NCBI GenBank assembly: GCA_030760725.1
Contig: JASWHV010000001.1
Location: 23,309,928-23,373,927 of the forward strand
DNA length: 64,000 nt
Direction of reading: 5' to 3'
From: Neostapfia colusana
Lineage: Eukaryota; Streptophyta; Magnoliopsida; Poales; Poaceae
This document shows, in pieces, positions 11,243 to 21,384 of the stretch (position 1 is the first letter of the stretch; every line of letters begins with the position of its first letter). The notes below the pieces were generated by a model. That model worked only from the letters and a program-made list of their open reading frames with translations, had not been told where the DNA came from and did no database searches. Both the position numbers and the translations under genes were made by a program.

Positions 11243-11579
11243 TGTTAGTATCTGAATTATTACTCTCATGGAGAGGATGACACTAGGAGTTGGGAAATTT
11301 TTCTTGGTTCATTCCACACACAATGCCATGCCCAACCTAGGGGTTGGGGTTACATATTTGTAGCTGAGACAGCCAAGCATATATCTAGATGCTAGTCTAA
11401 GATGCCAAGATGTTGTCCTACCAAAGGACTAATATTCTGTCCTAACAAAGGACTAATATGCTGTCCTAACAAAGGACTAATATGCTGTCCTGTTGGTCTA
11501 AGATGCTGTCCTAACAAGTACTAAGATGCTGTCCTAACTAGGGGCCACAAAGACCAAGAGTACAAGACTTATTCCATCA
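11243..11579 (-). repeat. Element C right (5') LTR
   Basis: 337 bp, TGTTAGTATC to CCATCA, same length as the left LTR with about 10 substitutions. Followed by AGCAC at 11580-11584. Confidence 0.92.
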
Positions 11580-11584
11580 AGCAC

Positions 11585-11995
11585 TCCATGATCCCGTTCG
11601 AGGGCATATTACCATTGGGCTGCGATGCCCTCTAAGTGCAGCGATGTCAGCCAGACTTTTTCTTCAGGGAGAGTTCTCAGCCACCGAAAATAAGACTCAC
11701 ACTTGGTGAGCCAAGTCAGGGGGTCTTCTTCTCCATCAAAGCTTGGAAAGTTGATCTTAGGAAATCGGGATCCTTGGCGGCGATGATCTCCCCACCCTGA
11801 TCGGCTGCTACTGTCATCATCTGCACGCCTCTGTACTCTCTGAGGGCCACCCTCCACTATGCTCTGAGCCTCTGTTCTTGAAATTCTCTGATCATTTGAA
11901 TCCAACCTGACATTCATCGTGGCTATTTGTGCCAGAATTCTGTCCAGCTTCTGTGATTCTGTCAAGGTCTGAGGATCAGCGTCAACAGCGGCCAT
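11585..11995 (-). pseudogene. A: N-terminal gag
   Basis: The open frame extends to 12109, but the methionine at 11995 (MAAVDADPQTL) is the sensible start because the PBS lies just upstream. The region has LDRILAQIATMNVRL, a likely coiled coil, then KINFPSFDGEEDPLTWL and CESYFRWL. The latter is typical of the start of the gypsy capsid domain. Gag continues at 5911 after element C. Confidence 0.83.
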
Positions 11996-12013
11996 TAGAG
12001 CGGTATGTTGTAT

Positions 12014-12071
12014 GGTCCCTGATACCAAAATGTTAAGAGGCTTCCTTCGGGGAGTACGCAGAGGAGAATGC
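12014..12071 (-). other. A: primer binding site and remnant of 5' LTR
   Basis: Minus strand reads TTGGTATCAGGGACC within 12016-12030, a Met-tRNA-type PBS. Beyond it 12031-12071 ends CTTAACA on the minus strand, as the end of an LTR. The rest of this LTR is missing, because the SMART-like element and then unrelated DNA follow. Confidence 0.65.
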
Positions 12072-12156
12072 TGTTGAAATATAAGTGAATTGCCCACCTT
12101 TTTCCCCATCAGCTTAAGCTTTTGGGGTCAACTGGTCGGTGCATAGTAGCTTAACA
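12072..12156 (+). repeat. SMART-like left LTR (85 bp)
   Basis: Begins TGTTGAAATATAAGTG and ends CTTAACA. It is about 90% alike to 12274-12355 over its length. Confidence 0.8.
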
Positions 12157-12273
12157 TGGTATCAGGGCCAGAGGTCTCGAGTTCGAATCCTGTCGGGCGC
12201 GATGTATTAAATAAATTGCAGCCGACTCCTATTCCATGTTTGCGGCCCGAGGGATCCTGCACGTGAGGGGGAG

Positions 12274-12355
12274 TGTTGAAATATAAGTGAATTGCCCACC
12301 CTTCCCCATCATATTAAGCTTTTGGGTCAACTGATCGGTGCATAGTATCTTAACA
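12274..12355 (+). repeat. SMART-like right LTR (82 bp)
   Basis: Begins TGTTGAAATATAAGTG and ends CTTAACA, preceded by a polypurine tract. Confidence 0.8.
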
Positions 12356-12437
12356 AAGCGCCGGCAGATGTGACAGGGACAGCAGCCGCGACAGCCGCAG
12401 CATGGGGCGTGACAGGGGCGGCGGTGTGGGGCGCGAC
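12356..12437. other. Short flank of unknown origin, left of F
   Basis: 82 bp of GC-rich DNA that resumes at 27879-27917 after element F. The last five bases (GCGAC, 12433-12437) are the left copy of F's target duplication. It matches nothing I recognise. Confidence 0.5.
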
Positions 12438-15400
12438 TAACACGACCCCATTGGTCCTGTCGAGCCAGGATCACGCTGAGGGGTGCTGCGTTGCACAGCA
12501 CCGTATAACACACGTCAAAGATACAAAGCGGAAGCGGAAAATTTTATTACATAAACAAGTTTATGAACATGTTTACATCAAAATAAGTTTAGTCCACACT
12601 CGCGGGCATAGACTAAGCATCAAGTGCACGTTCAGCCCTTGAACGTGTCCTTGCTAGCACACACGCACACTAACTCTGCGGCGTGCACGACTCCCACTCG
12701 ACGGGGTTCCCCTCCTGGGGTTCCGTCTCCTCTTCGGGAGTCCCTTCCTCATAGAACCCTGCAAAAGCTTCAAACACAAGCAGTGAGCACGAAGGCTCAG
12801 CATGTCTGACCCGTCTCACCTAAACATGGAACTTCTACATGAGGTAGTGGGTTGTATGAGGTAAAAATCAATCATTTGCAAGGACTCGCCTAATTAGTAG
12901 AACCTTACTTTCAAGTTTTAGCAGCAGGTTGTGGAGAACCTTACGCTAAGGCACATGAGAGAGCCGCAATCAAACAAGAAACGCATTTCTCTCATGTACT
13001 TTGCCCAAAGTTGAAAAGAACTTTAATTAGCTCTAAGATACAACATATCATTAACAATCAATGTCCAGCTTTCAATCAGCAACATTTTAACATGTAACTA
13101 ACCTGTTCTTTCTACGTCACGGTACAGTGAACAAGTGGTACTCACTGACCGCGAGGGACGGCGATTATAATCGATTTACACCTGCAGGGTTACCCGAACA
13201 ACCCGTCACGTACGCCCGTACTCGATGTTGCCTACAACAACCATCACGGACGCCGTACGCGACTACCTTTCACCCGTTAGCCAAATATTGAACCGGTTCC
13301 ATCGTCCCGAGCAAGAGGTCTCTGCACGCGCATCTCCGTGCCGCCAGCCGATTTACACCTCGAGCTCTCAACCTACCCTCTGAACGACGGGCAATGCCTC
13401 AATACCCAGCTACCCGAGTTACATCGGTTTCCCGGTTCCCATATAGCCGGTAGGTCTTCGGTACTGTTCTAGCTTGTTCAACAGGCCCGCACACGGCTCG
13501 GTCCTCAATCGACACAAACGGAGCTACAGCACACAGGCCCCAAAGTCCTGCTGCCCTTACTCTCCGCTCGGTCTCATTTTCTTGCCATGTGTATCATGTG
13601 CTATCTCTACCCGAGCAATGTGCCTCTAGCCTATTCTCGCGAGTAGTTCCAACTACTCGACTTGTACCGAATCCTACTCTATCCTAGCAATGCAGTAGCT
13701 AACGGGGTTTGTAACCCTAAACCCAACCCATGGTTTTTTTGGCTGTGCAGTTGGGTTTCCAATCAAGACTCTAATGCAAAGAACAATATTCAAAGATGTG
13801 CTCAAAACAATAAATATTTGTAAAAAGGTTAATGCAAACCGGGGCTTGCCTTGCTGCTCTTGGTCGTAGGCTAGCTGTTCCTCCGGAGTAACGAAGTCTA
13901 GGACTTCGGGTTCCTCCTCGACCTTAGCGACTACATGATATAAGAAACATATGTATCAATTTAAATGCATTTGTATTAACTTTGAAGTTGTGAAGTCTAT
14001 AACCCTTGCTAGACAGACCTAATGACTGTGAAACTTTTACTGTGGCTTGGTTACAACCTAAACAGAGACTTGGTCAAGTTTTAGTTGCAGCAAAGCTCAA
14101 TTGAGCCCTCCACAATTAATTATGTCCTTGACCTTAATTAAAGGCTTTTAGGGTGTTCTAAGGATTTTCATGAAACAAACTATGCCTTCCTGAAAACTAG
14201 ATTTTCAGAGGGTTCTAATGGAGTTGGTCTCACTTAATTTGGAAGTCTCTAACTAAAGATATGAGCCAAATAATTTCAGAGAAAATTCTGAAAATGTTTC
14301 TGAACATTTTCTATTTTCTTTGGAACAGTTTCCCTAATCACCCCATTAGGTGGATTAAATGAGCTCAAATGGATCTGAAATTTTTATGGTAGTTCAAGGA
14401 TATTTTGGTGAACATCTCAGCAAAATTTCAGGATTTTCCTCCAAAGGATTCTCCAGTTAAAATTCCTAACAGTTTAAACTTTGAGGAATTAATTCTGGAG
14501 AAATAAGGAATTTCATGGAGTGAAACTTGATTTTCTGGAAAGTACTCAGAGAGCTGAATCCAGCAAAATTTGGTTCACTCAATTTGGAGCTTTCTAGCCA
14601 AAGTTATAAGGATTTGAAGTTTGAAGGAAATCTGAAAATCGGGGAAAAGTTTAAACTCGCGCGTGGGCCCAGGGGACACGCGTCGCACGCCTAGGCGATG
14701 GCACACCGCGGCCCACAAGGATTTTGCGCGCCAGCACACCCGATCCCGGCCGCAGCCGGATCCCGATTCAAAATATCGGCCGCTGACAGCTGGGGTCCAC
14801 CCCCTTCTTCAACCTCGCGACATCCGCGCTCCGCCGCCGAGGGACCTCGCCGGAGAGCTCGCCGCCGGCTGCTGTACAGCTCCAAACTTCTTGATTCTGG
14901 CCGCCCCTGCCTACTTTTACTTGGGGAACAGGATCCGTGGGTCAGCTGCTCATGACAATGGCCGGAGCATGGTCGGCGACGAGCCGCCATATCGGAATGA
15001 CTTCGGCCATGTCGGCTGACTCCCCTGGTACCTCAGCTACTTGGGAAATCGGTTGGGGAGCATCAGTGGACCTCAGAGAAGGTCGACATGAGCTCGAGGC
15101 AGCTCGGGGAAGGGCCGAAATAGGTCCTCACCGTGCGCCCGATACCCCCCGTTCGTTCCGCCATTAGTAGACCTTAAATTACGCCGGGCACAGAGGTTCT
15201 CCGGCCCAGAGTTGTGAAGGCAACTTGTGCGTTACCGTGTCTAGCTCGTGTGGAAGTGGCCTGAGGCCCTCTAATCCTTTCTAGAGCACGAATTAAGCAG
15301 AATCGTACCCGAAGGTCGTTCTGCACACAGAAAGGGGAAAAGTGGAAATTCGCCGCCGGTGAGCAACCACTCGAGCTGTGGCTCGGGGATGAGCAGCACC

Positions 15401-16485
15401 GGTCACCCGCGCGTCCAAGGGTGCCTTGGCTCGGGCGTGACAACGCCCAGGTTGGGCTGTCCACGAGAGCCCGAGGTGCGGCGGTTCCAAGTTCCGAGTT
15501 TGATCTTTCGGCACAGCCGATATCAATCGGTTTCAACCGAATTCTAGCAATGGGGAGGATGGAGGAAGGTCTCTAGTACCTTGCTGGGACTCCGGAGTGG
15601 AAGGAGGGAGCTGCGATCGGCGTCCTCCGATCAAGTCCGAACTGCGGAAACTTTCGGCCAGTGCTGGGTTCTTGCGGGAAAACACGTCGGTACCTCGGCC
15701 GAGGAGGGGGGCAGGCGCCTTAAGAAGGCTCTGCACCGCCTCATGCCCGCGCGTGGGCAAGCAGCTGGTGGCGCGGTGGCTGGCCTCGGTGGCGATCACC
15801 GCTGCGGCTCGGCGACCCGAGTGAAAAGTCTCAGTCGGTTTGTGTTGAAGTAGAGGCTGACATGTGGGTCCCACCCTTCCTTTTAACCTCTGAAATTTAC
15901 TTCTAATCACTGTTGTAAACAGTGAACCCCATACTACCCTTGGCAATTCAAATTATTCACCCATGAGCCATTTGAATTGATCAAAGTTCAAATGAGGTTT
16001 GGTTTGAATGAATTTCAGCACAAGTTCAGTTTGAAATTCAAATAAAGTTTGAATTTCTCCCACTTAGCTCATGTCAAGATCAACTCCAAATGGAGTGAAA
16101 ATTGGTGTGTGAGCTCACAAAAATGTGCTGAGTAAGAATATGCCCCCCACTTTTAAATTCAGTGGATAAAAACAGTTTGAATTTGAATATGGTTTCAAAC
16201 TGCCCTCTTCCTGACTATACCCAAAATGACCTCAAAAAGGTTTTGAGTTTGGGTGAAACTTGGCATGGACATCCTTAGCAAAGTGTAGGAGTTTTCATAT
16301 GTCCAGCCCATCTATATCACATGTGGGAAATACCACTTTTGCAATGTGTAAGTTTGTTCTCTAATGAGCATGTTGATAATTTGTTACTTGCTCTTCATTT
16401 GTGTTCATCATCTTTCCTCAAATGAGGTGTGTGTGTGTGTGGTAATGAATACTTCAATTATGTGTCAAAAACTGAGGCCCTTACA
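12438..16485 (-). repeat. Element F left (3') LTR, 4048 bp
   Basis: On the minus strand it begins TGTAAGGGCCTCAG at 16485. Its far end reads GGGGTCGTGTTA on the minus strand, where the other LTR has GTGTCA. It has AT-rich outer parts, a GC-rich middle (about 14650-15850) and a short GT run near 16430. ORFs inside it are duplicated in the other LTR and are not convincing genes. Confidence 0.95.
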
Positions 16486-16502
16486 TTCCTCCCCCCTTAA
16501 AA
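16486..16502 (-). other. Element F polypurine tract
   Basis: Minus strand reads TTTTAAGGGGGGAGGAA directly before the LTR start TGTAAGGG. Confidence 0.88.
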
Positions 16503-16554
16503 GAATCTCGTCCCGAGATTATACGGTGAAAATGAGAGAGAGGACGGTGGAACA

Positions 16555-19500
16555 TTACCGGATATGCGACGTGAAAAAGTCGGGGTAGTTAGTGCGAAGA
16601 AATTCTTCGCTCTCCCATGTCGCTTCGTCCATGGAGTGATTACTCCATAGAACCTTGTAGAACCACAACGTACGGTTGCGTGTGGTTCGGGCCTTTTCAT
16701 CAATAATCTGCACCGGCTCCTCCCGATAGGTGAGATCCGGTTGCAGTTCTTCAATGTCTTCCAGCTGAACGGTAGTTGATAGCTTGAGACACTTCCTCAG
16801 CTGGGAAATGTGAAAGACGTCGTGAACACCGGAAAGTGCTTCTGGTAATTTCAGCCGGTATGCCACCGATCCACATCTTTCGGTAATCTGGAATGGACCG
16901 ATGAAGCGGGGTGCTAACTTTCCCCTCACCCCAAATCTGTTTACGCCCTTCATTGGAGACACCCGTAGATATACGTGATCCCCAACTTCGAATTGTAATG
17001 GGCGCCTTCTCCGGTCCGCATACTGTTTCTGACGGGATTGAGCGGCTTTTAGGTTCGCTTGAATTAGTCGAACCTTTTCTTCCGCGTTGTTGACAAGGTC
17101 AATCCCGAAGGTAACCCTTTCGCCAGACTCACACCAGTTCATTGGTGTGCGGCATTTTCTTCCGTATAGCGCCTCGTAGGGCGCCATCTTGATGCTGGCT
17201 TGGTACCCATTGTTGTACGAGAACTCGGCTAACGGCAAGTGATCATCCCAATTTTTGCCATGGTCGATAGCGCAAGCTCGTAGCATGTCTTCTAGAATCT
17301 GATTTACCCGCTCGGTTTGTCCATCCGTCTGCGGGTGGTAGGCTGAACTACGGATCAGCTTCGTCCCCAAGGCAGCGTGTAGCTGCTCCCAAAAACGGGA
17401 CACAAATAAAGTGCCCCGATCCGAAATGATAGTACGGGGTACGCCGTACAAGCATAGGATCCGTGAGATGTACAGTTCAGCGTACTTCTTGGCGTTGTAG
17501 TTGGTGTTGACCGGGATGAAATGGGCAACTTTGGTGAGCCGATCGACGATCACCCACACAGAATCATGTTTCTGTAAGGTGGTGGGTAAACCGACGACGA
17601 AATCCATGCTCACGTCCTCCCACTTCCAGGCAGGAATGCCCAGTGGTTGCAGCAGTCCCGGTTTCCGCATGTGATCTGCCTTCACCCTTCGACATGTATC
17701 ACACTCGGACACGTATTTTGCCGTCTCTCGCTTCATCCGTGTCCACCAAAACTTTCTTCTGAGTTCTTGATACATTTTGTTGCTGCCGGGGTGAATAGAA
17801 AACTTTGATAAGTGAGCCTCATCAAAGATTTTCTTCCGTAACTCCGGGTTTCGGGGTACGACGATCCGGTCCTTGAACCATAGGATGCCGTCTCCGTCCT
17901 TCCGGAAACATTTCAACTCCCCACTGTCTACACGTCTCCGTAAATGTGACATGCCCTTGTCATTCTTCTGGGCTGCCGCTATCTCTTCACGGATGGTGGG
18001 GATCAAAGCTAGGTTGTAGAGAGCTCCGTGTGGAATCACATGGAGTGGTGGTTCGCTCTCTTCCAATGGTGTGATGGTCAGATTATTGACGTGTGACTTG
18101 CGGCTCAGCGCATCTGCCACAATGTTTGCCTTGCCCGGATGATAATGGATCTCTATCTCGTAATCCTTTATCAGTTCTAACCATCTTCGTTGCCTCATGT
18201 TCAGCTCCTTCTGAGTGAATATGTACTTGAGGCTTTTGTGGTCGGTATATAAATGTACGAGGTTACCGAGTAGGTAGTGCCTCCACATTTTTAGTGCAAG
18301 TACCACGGCAGCGAGCTCCAAGTCGTGAGTTGGATAATTTTGCTCATGGTTCCTAAGCTGCCGTGATCCATACGCGACCACTCTTCGGTCTTGCATCAGC
18401 ACACATCCGAGCCCAATGCCGGATGCATCACAGTACACATCGAACGGTTTTGTTCTGTCTGGCTGCGCCAAAACCGGTGCTGATGTTAGGTGCTTGACTA
18501 AAGCCTTGAATGCTGCTTCACATGCTGGACTCCAAACATATTTGGTAGCCTTCTTCAGCAGCTCTGTCATTGGCCTGGCAATCTTCGAGAAGTTCGGAAT
18601 GAACCTCCGATAATATCCCGCGAGTCCGAGGAAACTCCGTACCTCATGAACAGTCCTCGGGGATTTCCAATTCAGCACTTGCGTGATCTTGCTCGGGTCC
18701 ACAGCGATACCCTCTGCTGAGATGATATGCTTGAGGAAAGGCACTTGCGATATCCAAAACTCGCATTTGCTGAATTTTGCGTATAACTTGTGATCCCGCA
18801 GCCGTTGCAAGACTATACGCAGATGTTTCTTGTGATCTTCCTCCGACTTGGAATATACCAGGATGTCGTCAATGAAGACCACGACAAACTTGTCCAGCTC
18901 CGGCATGAATACCGAGTTCATCAAGTACATGAAGTGAGCTGGAGCATTGGTGAGGCCGAAGGACATGACCAGGTACTCATAAAGTCCGTACCTTGTCGAG
19001 AAAGCTGTCTTTGGAATGTCCTCCGCCCTTATCTTAATCTGATGGTACCCGGATCTTAAATCCATCTTGGAAAAGATCTTTGCTTCGACCAATTGATCAA
19101 ATAACATGTCGATCCGTGGCAACGGGTACTTGTTCTTGATGGTTACGGCATTTAATGGACGGTAGTCCACGCAAAGCCGTAGCGTCTCATCCTTCTTCTT
19201 GACAAATAATGCCGAACAGCCCCATGGCGAGGAGCTCGGCCTAATAAAACCCTTCTCCAGAAGGTCCGTGAGCTGAGTCTTCAGTTCAGCCAACTCCTTG
19301 GGCGCCATCTTGTACGGCCTTCGGGATATTGGCATGGTTCCCGGTGCGAGTTCAATCTTGAACTCCACCTCTCTATCGGGTGGCATCCCCGGCAAATCGT
19401 CCGGAAATACATCCGGAAACTCTCGGACCACTGGAATGTCTTCCAATCTGATAGTTGTGGCTTGATAGACACTTGGAAGTTTTATTTCTGGACTGTCCAG

Positions 19501-21111
19501 AAATAATGAGTGAGACCCGTGCACCTCTGAGTTTAAGTGCACGACTCGAAAGACGGTGTCTAAAACAGCGCCGTGGCGGGTTAACCACGACATCCCTAGG
19601 ATGACATCGACCTTCTGCCCCTCTAAGATAATGAGAGACGTGGGGTACACTCTACCCGCTAAGCATAATGGTGCTTTGGAGACCATTACGCTTGCTGAAA
19701 TCTTCCCACCCGGTGAACAAATTAAATATGGACTAGCGGTGGGTAGTATTGGCAAGCTGTGTTTAGCAATGAAAGCTTGGCTAATAAAATTATGCGTGGC
19801 GCCTGAATCAAATAGTACTATAGCGGGATGCTGGTGGAGTTGGAACATACCCGCAAGGATTGGCTCGCCCTCCGGCACGTCCTCAATGGCAAGCTGGTGG
19901 ACAGTACCGGGCCTAGGGTTTGCCCGCCGCGCATTAGTAGGGTTCCGGGGTTGATTCCTCCCCGGAAACTGTGGTGCCACTCCGCCGCCTTGCCTCTCCG
20001 GGCAACTGCTCGCGAAGTGTCCTGGACGACCACACTTGTAACATGTGGCCGCTGCTGGTGGAGTACTCGGGGGACGAAAGCCCGGCATGCGTTGCGGAGG
20101 TGCAAACGCACGCGGTATCGCCCGCTGCTGCTGTTGTTGTTGCGGTGGTACTGGCAGTGCCGGCCGGAATGCCGGTGAAGAGTACGGCCGACTACGGAAC
20201 GGCATCGACCGCTGTGGTGGCTGCCAGCGGGGACCTGATGGTGGGCGATTCACCATCTGAAACTTCGGAGAAGGACCGCCTCCTTCTCCGCTGCTCTGCG
20301 GCGCGCTTCGCTTTCGCTCTGCCGCCGCCAACTCCTTGCCGGAGTCCTCCTGAACAATCGCAGCATCAATGATGTCGTTGAGGCTGCCGCGATTGAACAT
20401 CGCCAATTTGTCCTTCAGAAGCGGGTTAAGCCCCTGGTAAAAGTGGTCCCGCCGCTTCTCGTCCGTATCTGCGTGATACGACGCGTAGAGCGCGAGATCG
20501 TTAAACGCCCTGGAATATTCCAGCGCGTTCCGGCTCCCTTGTTGCAGGTGTAGGAACTCCTGCTTCTTCCTCTTCATTAAACCGGGCGGTATATGATAGG
20601 CCCTGAAGGCCGTCCGGAACTCCGCCCAGGTCATCGCTCGGTCGGTGGGCTGTGAAGCACAGAAGTTGGCCCACCACGCGCTCGCGGATCCTTGGAGCTG
20701 CTGGACCGCGAACTGAGTCTTGCGCTGCTCGCTGATTTGGAGCAGCCCGAACTTCATCTCTATGGCGCGGAGCCAGTTGTCCGCGTCAAGTGGTTCATCC
20801 GCCCTTGAGAATACAGGGGGATGAGTCGCCAGGAAATCAGAGTAGGAGCTCTGTTGGCGCTCCTCACGATCTTGACGTCTCTCTGGGCGAGACGTATTCG
20901 CAATTAACGTTTGCAGCAGCTCTGTGTGCTGCTGATGTGACCCCGCCATTGCCGCGACAATGTCGGCCAATGTAACCATTGGCAGTGGCGGTGGCGGTGT
21001 TTGCTGTTGCTGTTGCTGCTGCTGTCCCGAGGAGTCCTCGGGAGGCGGTTGGGAGGTCTCTCCCCCTTGGCTAGTACCTCCAACATCAGGGTTGGCACGA
21101 GTACGCGTCAT
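16555..21111 (-). CDS. gag-pol: Element F Gag-Pol polyprotein (1518 aa), intact
   Basis: A single open frame from MTRTRANPDV with no stop or shift. Order, with approximate residues: proline/glutamine-rich head; gag capsid (75-270, with DNWLRAIEMKF and AWWANF); zinc knuckle CYKCGRPGHFASSC (about 360); aspartic protease LFDSGATHNFI (about 435); RT with DLRSGYHQIKI and VVFIDDILVYS (about 748); RNase H with YCDASGIGLG (about 895), YTDHKSLKY and ADALSRK; integrase zinc finger (HLSKFSIHPG, CDTCRRVK, about 1098-1140); integrase core (SMDFVVGLP, ISDRGTLF, DGQTERVN, about 1165-1270); then a chromodomain-like tail (WFYKVLWSN, EATWESEEFL). The tail lacks most cage aromatics, as in group II chromodomains. 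Gag and Pol share one frame, so Gag excess, if needed, is not obtained by frameshift. Confidence 0.96.
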   Translation of the reverse strand: MTRTRANPDVGGTSQGGETSQPPPEDSSGQQQQQQQQTPPPPLPMVTLADIVAAMAGSHQQHTELLQTLIANTSRPERRQDREERQQSSYSDFLATHPPVFSRADEPLDADNWLRAIEMKFGLLQISEQRKTQFAVQQLQGSASAWWANFCASQPTDRAMTWAEFRTAFRAYHIPPGLMKRKKQEFLHLQQGSRNALEYSRAFNDLALYASYHADTDEKRRDHFYQGLNPLLKDKLAMFNRGSLNDIIDAAIVQEDSGKELAAAERKRSAPQSSGEGGGPSPKFQMVNRPPSGPRWQPPQRSMPFRSRPYSSPAFRPALPVPPQQQQQQRAIPRAFAPPQRMPGFRPPSTPPAAATCYKCGRPGHFASSCPERQGGGVAPQFPGRNQPRNPTNARRANPRPGTVHQLAIEDVPEGEPILAGMFQLHQHPAIVLFDSGATHNFISQAFIAKHSLPILPTASPYLICSPGGKISASVMVSKAPLCLAGRVYPTSLIILEGQKVDVILGMSWLTRHGAVLDTVFRVVHLNSEVHGSHSLFLDSPEIKLPSVYQATTIRLEDIPVVREFPDVFPDDLPGMPPDREVEFKIELAPGTMPISRRPYKMAPKELAELKTQLTDLLEKGFIRPSSSPWGCSALFVKKKDETLRLCVDYRPLNAVTIKNKYPLPRIDMLFDQLVEAKIFSKMDLRSGYHQIKIRAEDIPKTAFSTRYGLYEYLVMSFGLTNAPAHFMYLMNSVFMPELDKFVVVFIDDILVYSKSEEDHKKHLRIVLQRLRDHKLYAKFSKCEFWISQVPFLKHIISAEGIAVDPSKITQVLNWKSPRTVHEVRSFLGLAGYYRRFIPNFSKIARPMTELLKKATKYVWSPACEAAFKALVKHLTSAPVLAQPDRTKPFDVYCDASGIGLGCVLMQDRRVVAYGSRQLRNHEQNYPTHDLELAAVVLALKMWRHYLLGNLVHLYTDHKSLKYIFTQKELNMRQRRWLELIKDYEIEIHYHPGKANIVADALSRKSHVNNLTITPLEESEPPLHVIPHGALYNLALIPTIREEIAAAQKNDKGMSHLRRRVDSGELKCFRKDGDGILWFKDRIVVPRNPELRKKIFDEAHLSKFSIHPGSNKMYQELRRKFWWTRMKRETAKYVSECDTCRRVKADHMRKPGLLQPLGIPAWKWEDVSMDFVVGLPTTLQKHDSVWVIVDRLTKVAHFIPVNTNYNAKKYAELYISRILCLYGVPRTIISDRGTLFVSRFWEQLHAALGTKLIRSSAYHPQTDGQTERVNQILEDMLRACAIDHGKNWDDHLPLAEFSYNNGYQASIKMAPYEALYGRKCRTPMNWCESGERVTFGIDLVNNAEEKVRLIQANLKAAQSRQKQYADRRRRPLQFEVGDHVYLRVSPMKGVNRFGVRGKLAPRFIGPFQITERCGSVAYRLKLPEALSGVHDVFHISQLRKCLKLSTTVQLEDIEELQPDLTYREEPVQIIDEKARTTRNRTLWFYKVLWSNHSMDEATWESEEFLRTNYPDFFTSHIR

Positions 21112-21384
21112 TCTTGAAATTCAACACCGCAGTAATTAGCACATGTCTCACTCAAAATTCCATAAACAGCAGTAGGTATTGAAGCGACGCATGATTAACT
21201 TGCACAACATTCACATATATTGCTAAAGCATAAACTTTATACAAGATACATTATTCTCGGATCTCCGAGAAGTCGTGCTCATGTCGTCACTACCTATACA
21301 TACACTACTGTCTACACGACATGTCACCGATTACAAAAGTTGGGTTACGCTACCCTAGCTGCCCTACTTGGCAACCGTAACCCC

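Larger units (their letters stand above)
5917..11579 (-). mobile_element. Element C: Ty1/copia retrotransposon, 5.66 kb
   Basis: Two 337-bp LTRs (TGTTAGTATC to CCATYA), a 5-bp target duplication AGCAC, a PPT complement beside the left LTR and a PBS complement beside the right LTR give a complete minus-strand structure. Domain order is gag, zinc knuckle, protease, integrase, RT, RNase H, which is Copia. I count about 10 differences between the two LTRs. At a commonly used grass rate of 1.3e-8 per site per year that is about 1 million years, an inference only. Frameshifts in every ORF junction show that it is defective. Confidence 0.93.
1..12071 (-). mobile_element. Element A: old Ty3/gypsy chromovirus, disrupted
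   Basis: Minus-strand gypsy element whose parts read in the order gag, protease, RT, RNase H, integrase, chromodomain from right to left. It is interrupted by T1 (279-2265) and Copia element C (5917-11579). Its right end keeps a PBS and about 41 bp of 5' LTR before the SMART-like element at 12072. Its left end (3' LTR) lies outside the window. The domain order and the chromodomain-like tail after integrase mark a chromovirus; Reina-like is a guess. Frameshifts, stops and an altered RT active site make it non-functional. Confidence 0.85.
12072..12355 (+). mobile_element. SMART/TRIM-like miniature LTR element (284 bp)
   Basis: Complete LTR-element architecture in 284 bp. The left LTR is 12072-12156 (TGTTGAAATATAAG to CTTAACA), followed at once by a PBS (TGGTATCAGGGCC at 12157) and a 117-bp interior. 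A polypurine tract (GTGAGGGGGAG, 12263-12273) adjoins the right LTR at 12274-12355. Nothing could be encoded. Small LTR elements of this size are known from grasses as SMARTs. Flanks AATGC and AAGCG do not match, so a target duplication is not visible and one side may be rearranged. Confidence 0.82.

Noticed and set aside
12157..12200. A tRNA gene, because of a B-box-like GTTCGAATCC
   Set aside because: No acceptor stem, A-box or cloverleaf can be formed; the context is the PBS and interior of a miniature LTR element.
14663..15946. Several 75-137-codon frames in the GC-rich part of the F LTR, repeated at 26051-27334
   Set aside because: Both sets are the same LTR sequence seen twice; frames overlap on both strands and none has a recognisable motif. 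High GC content explains them.
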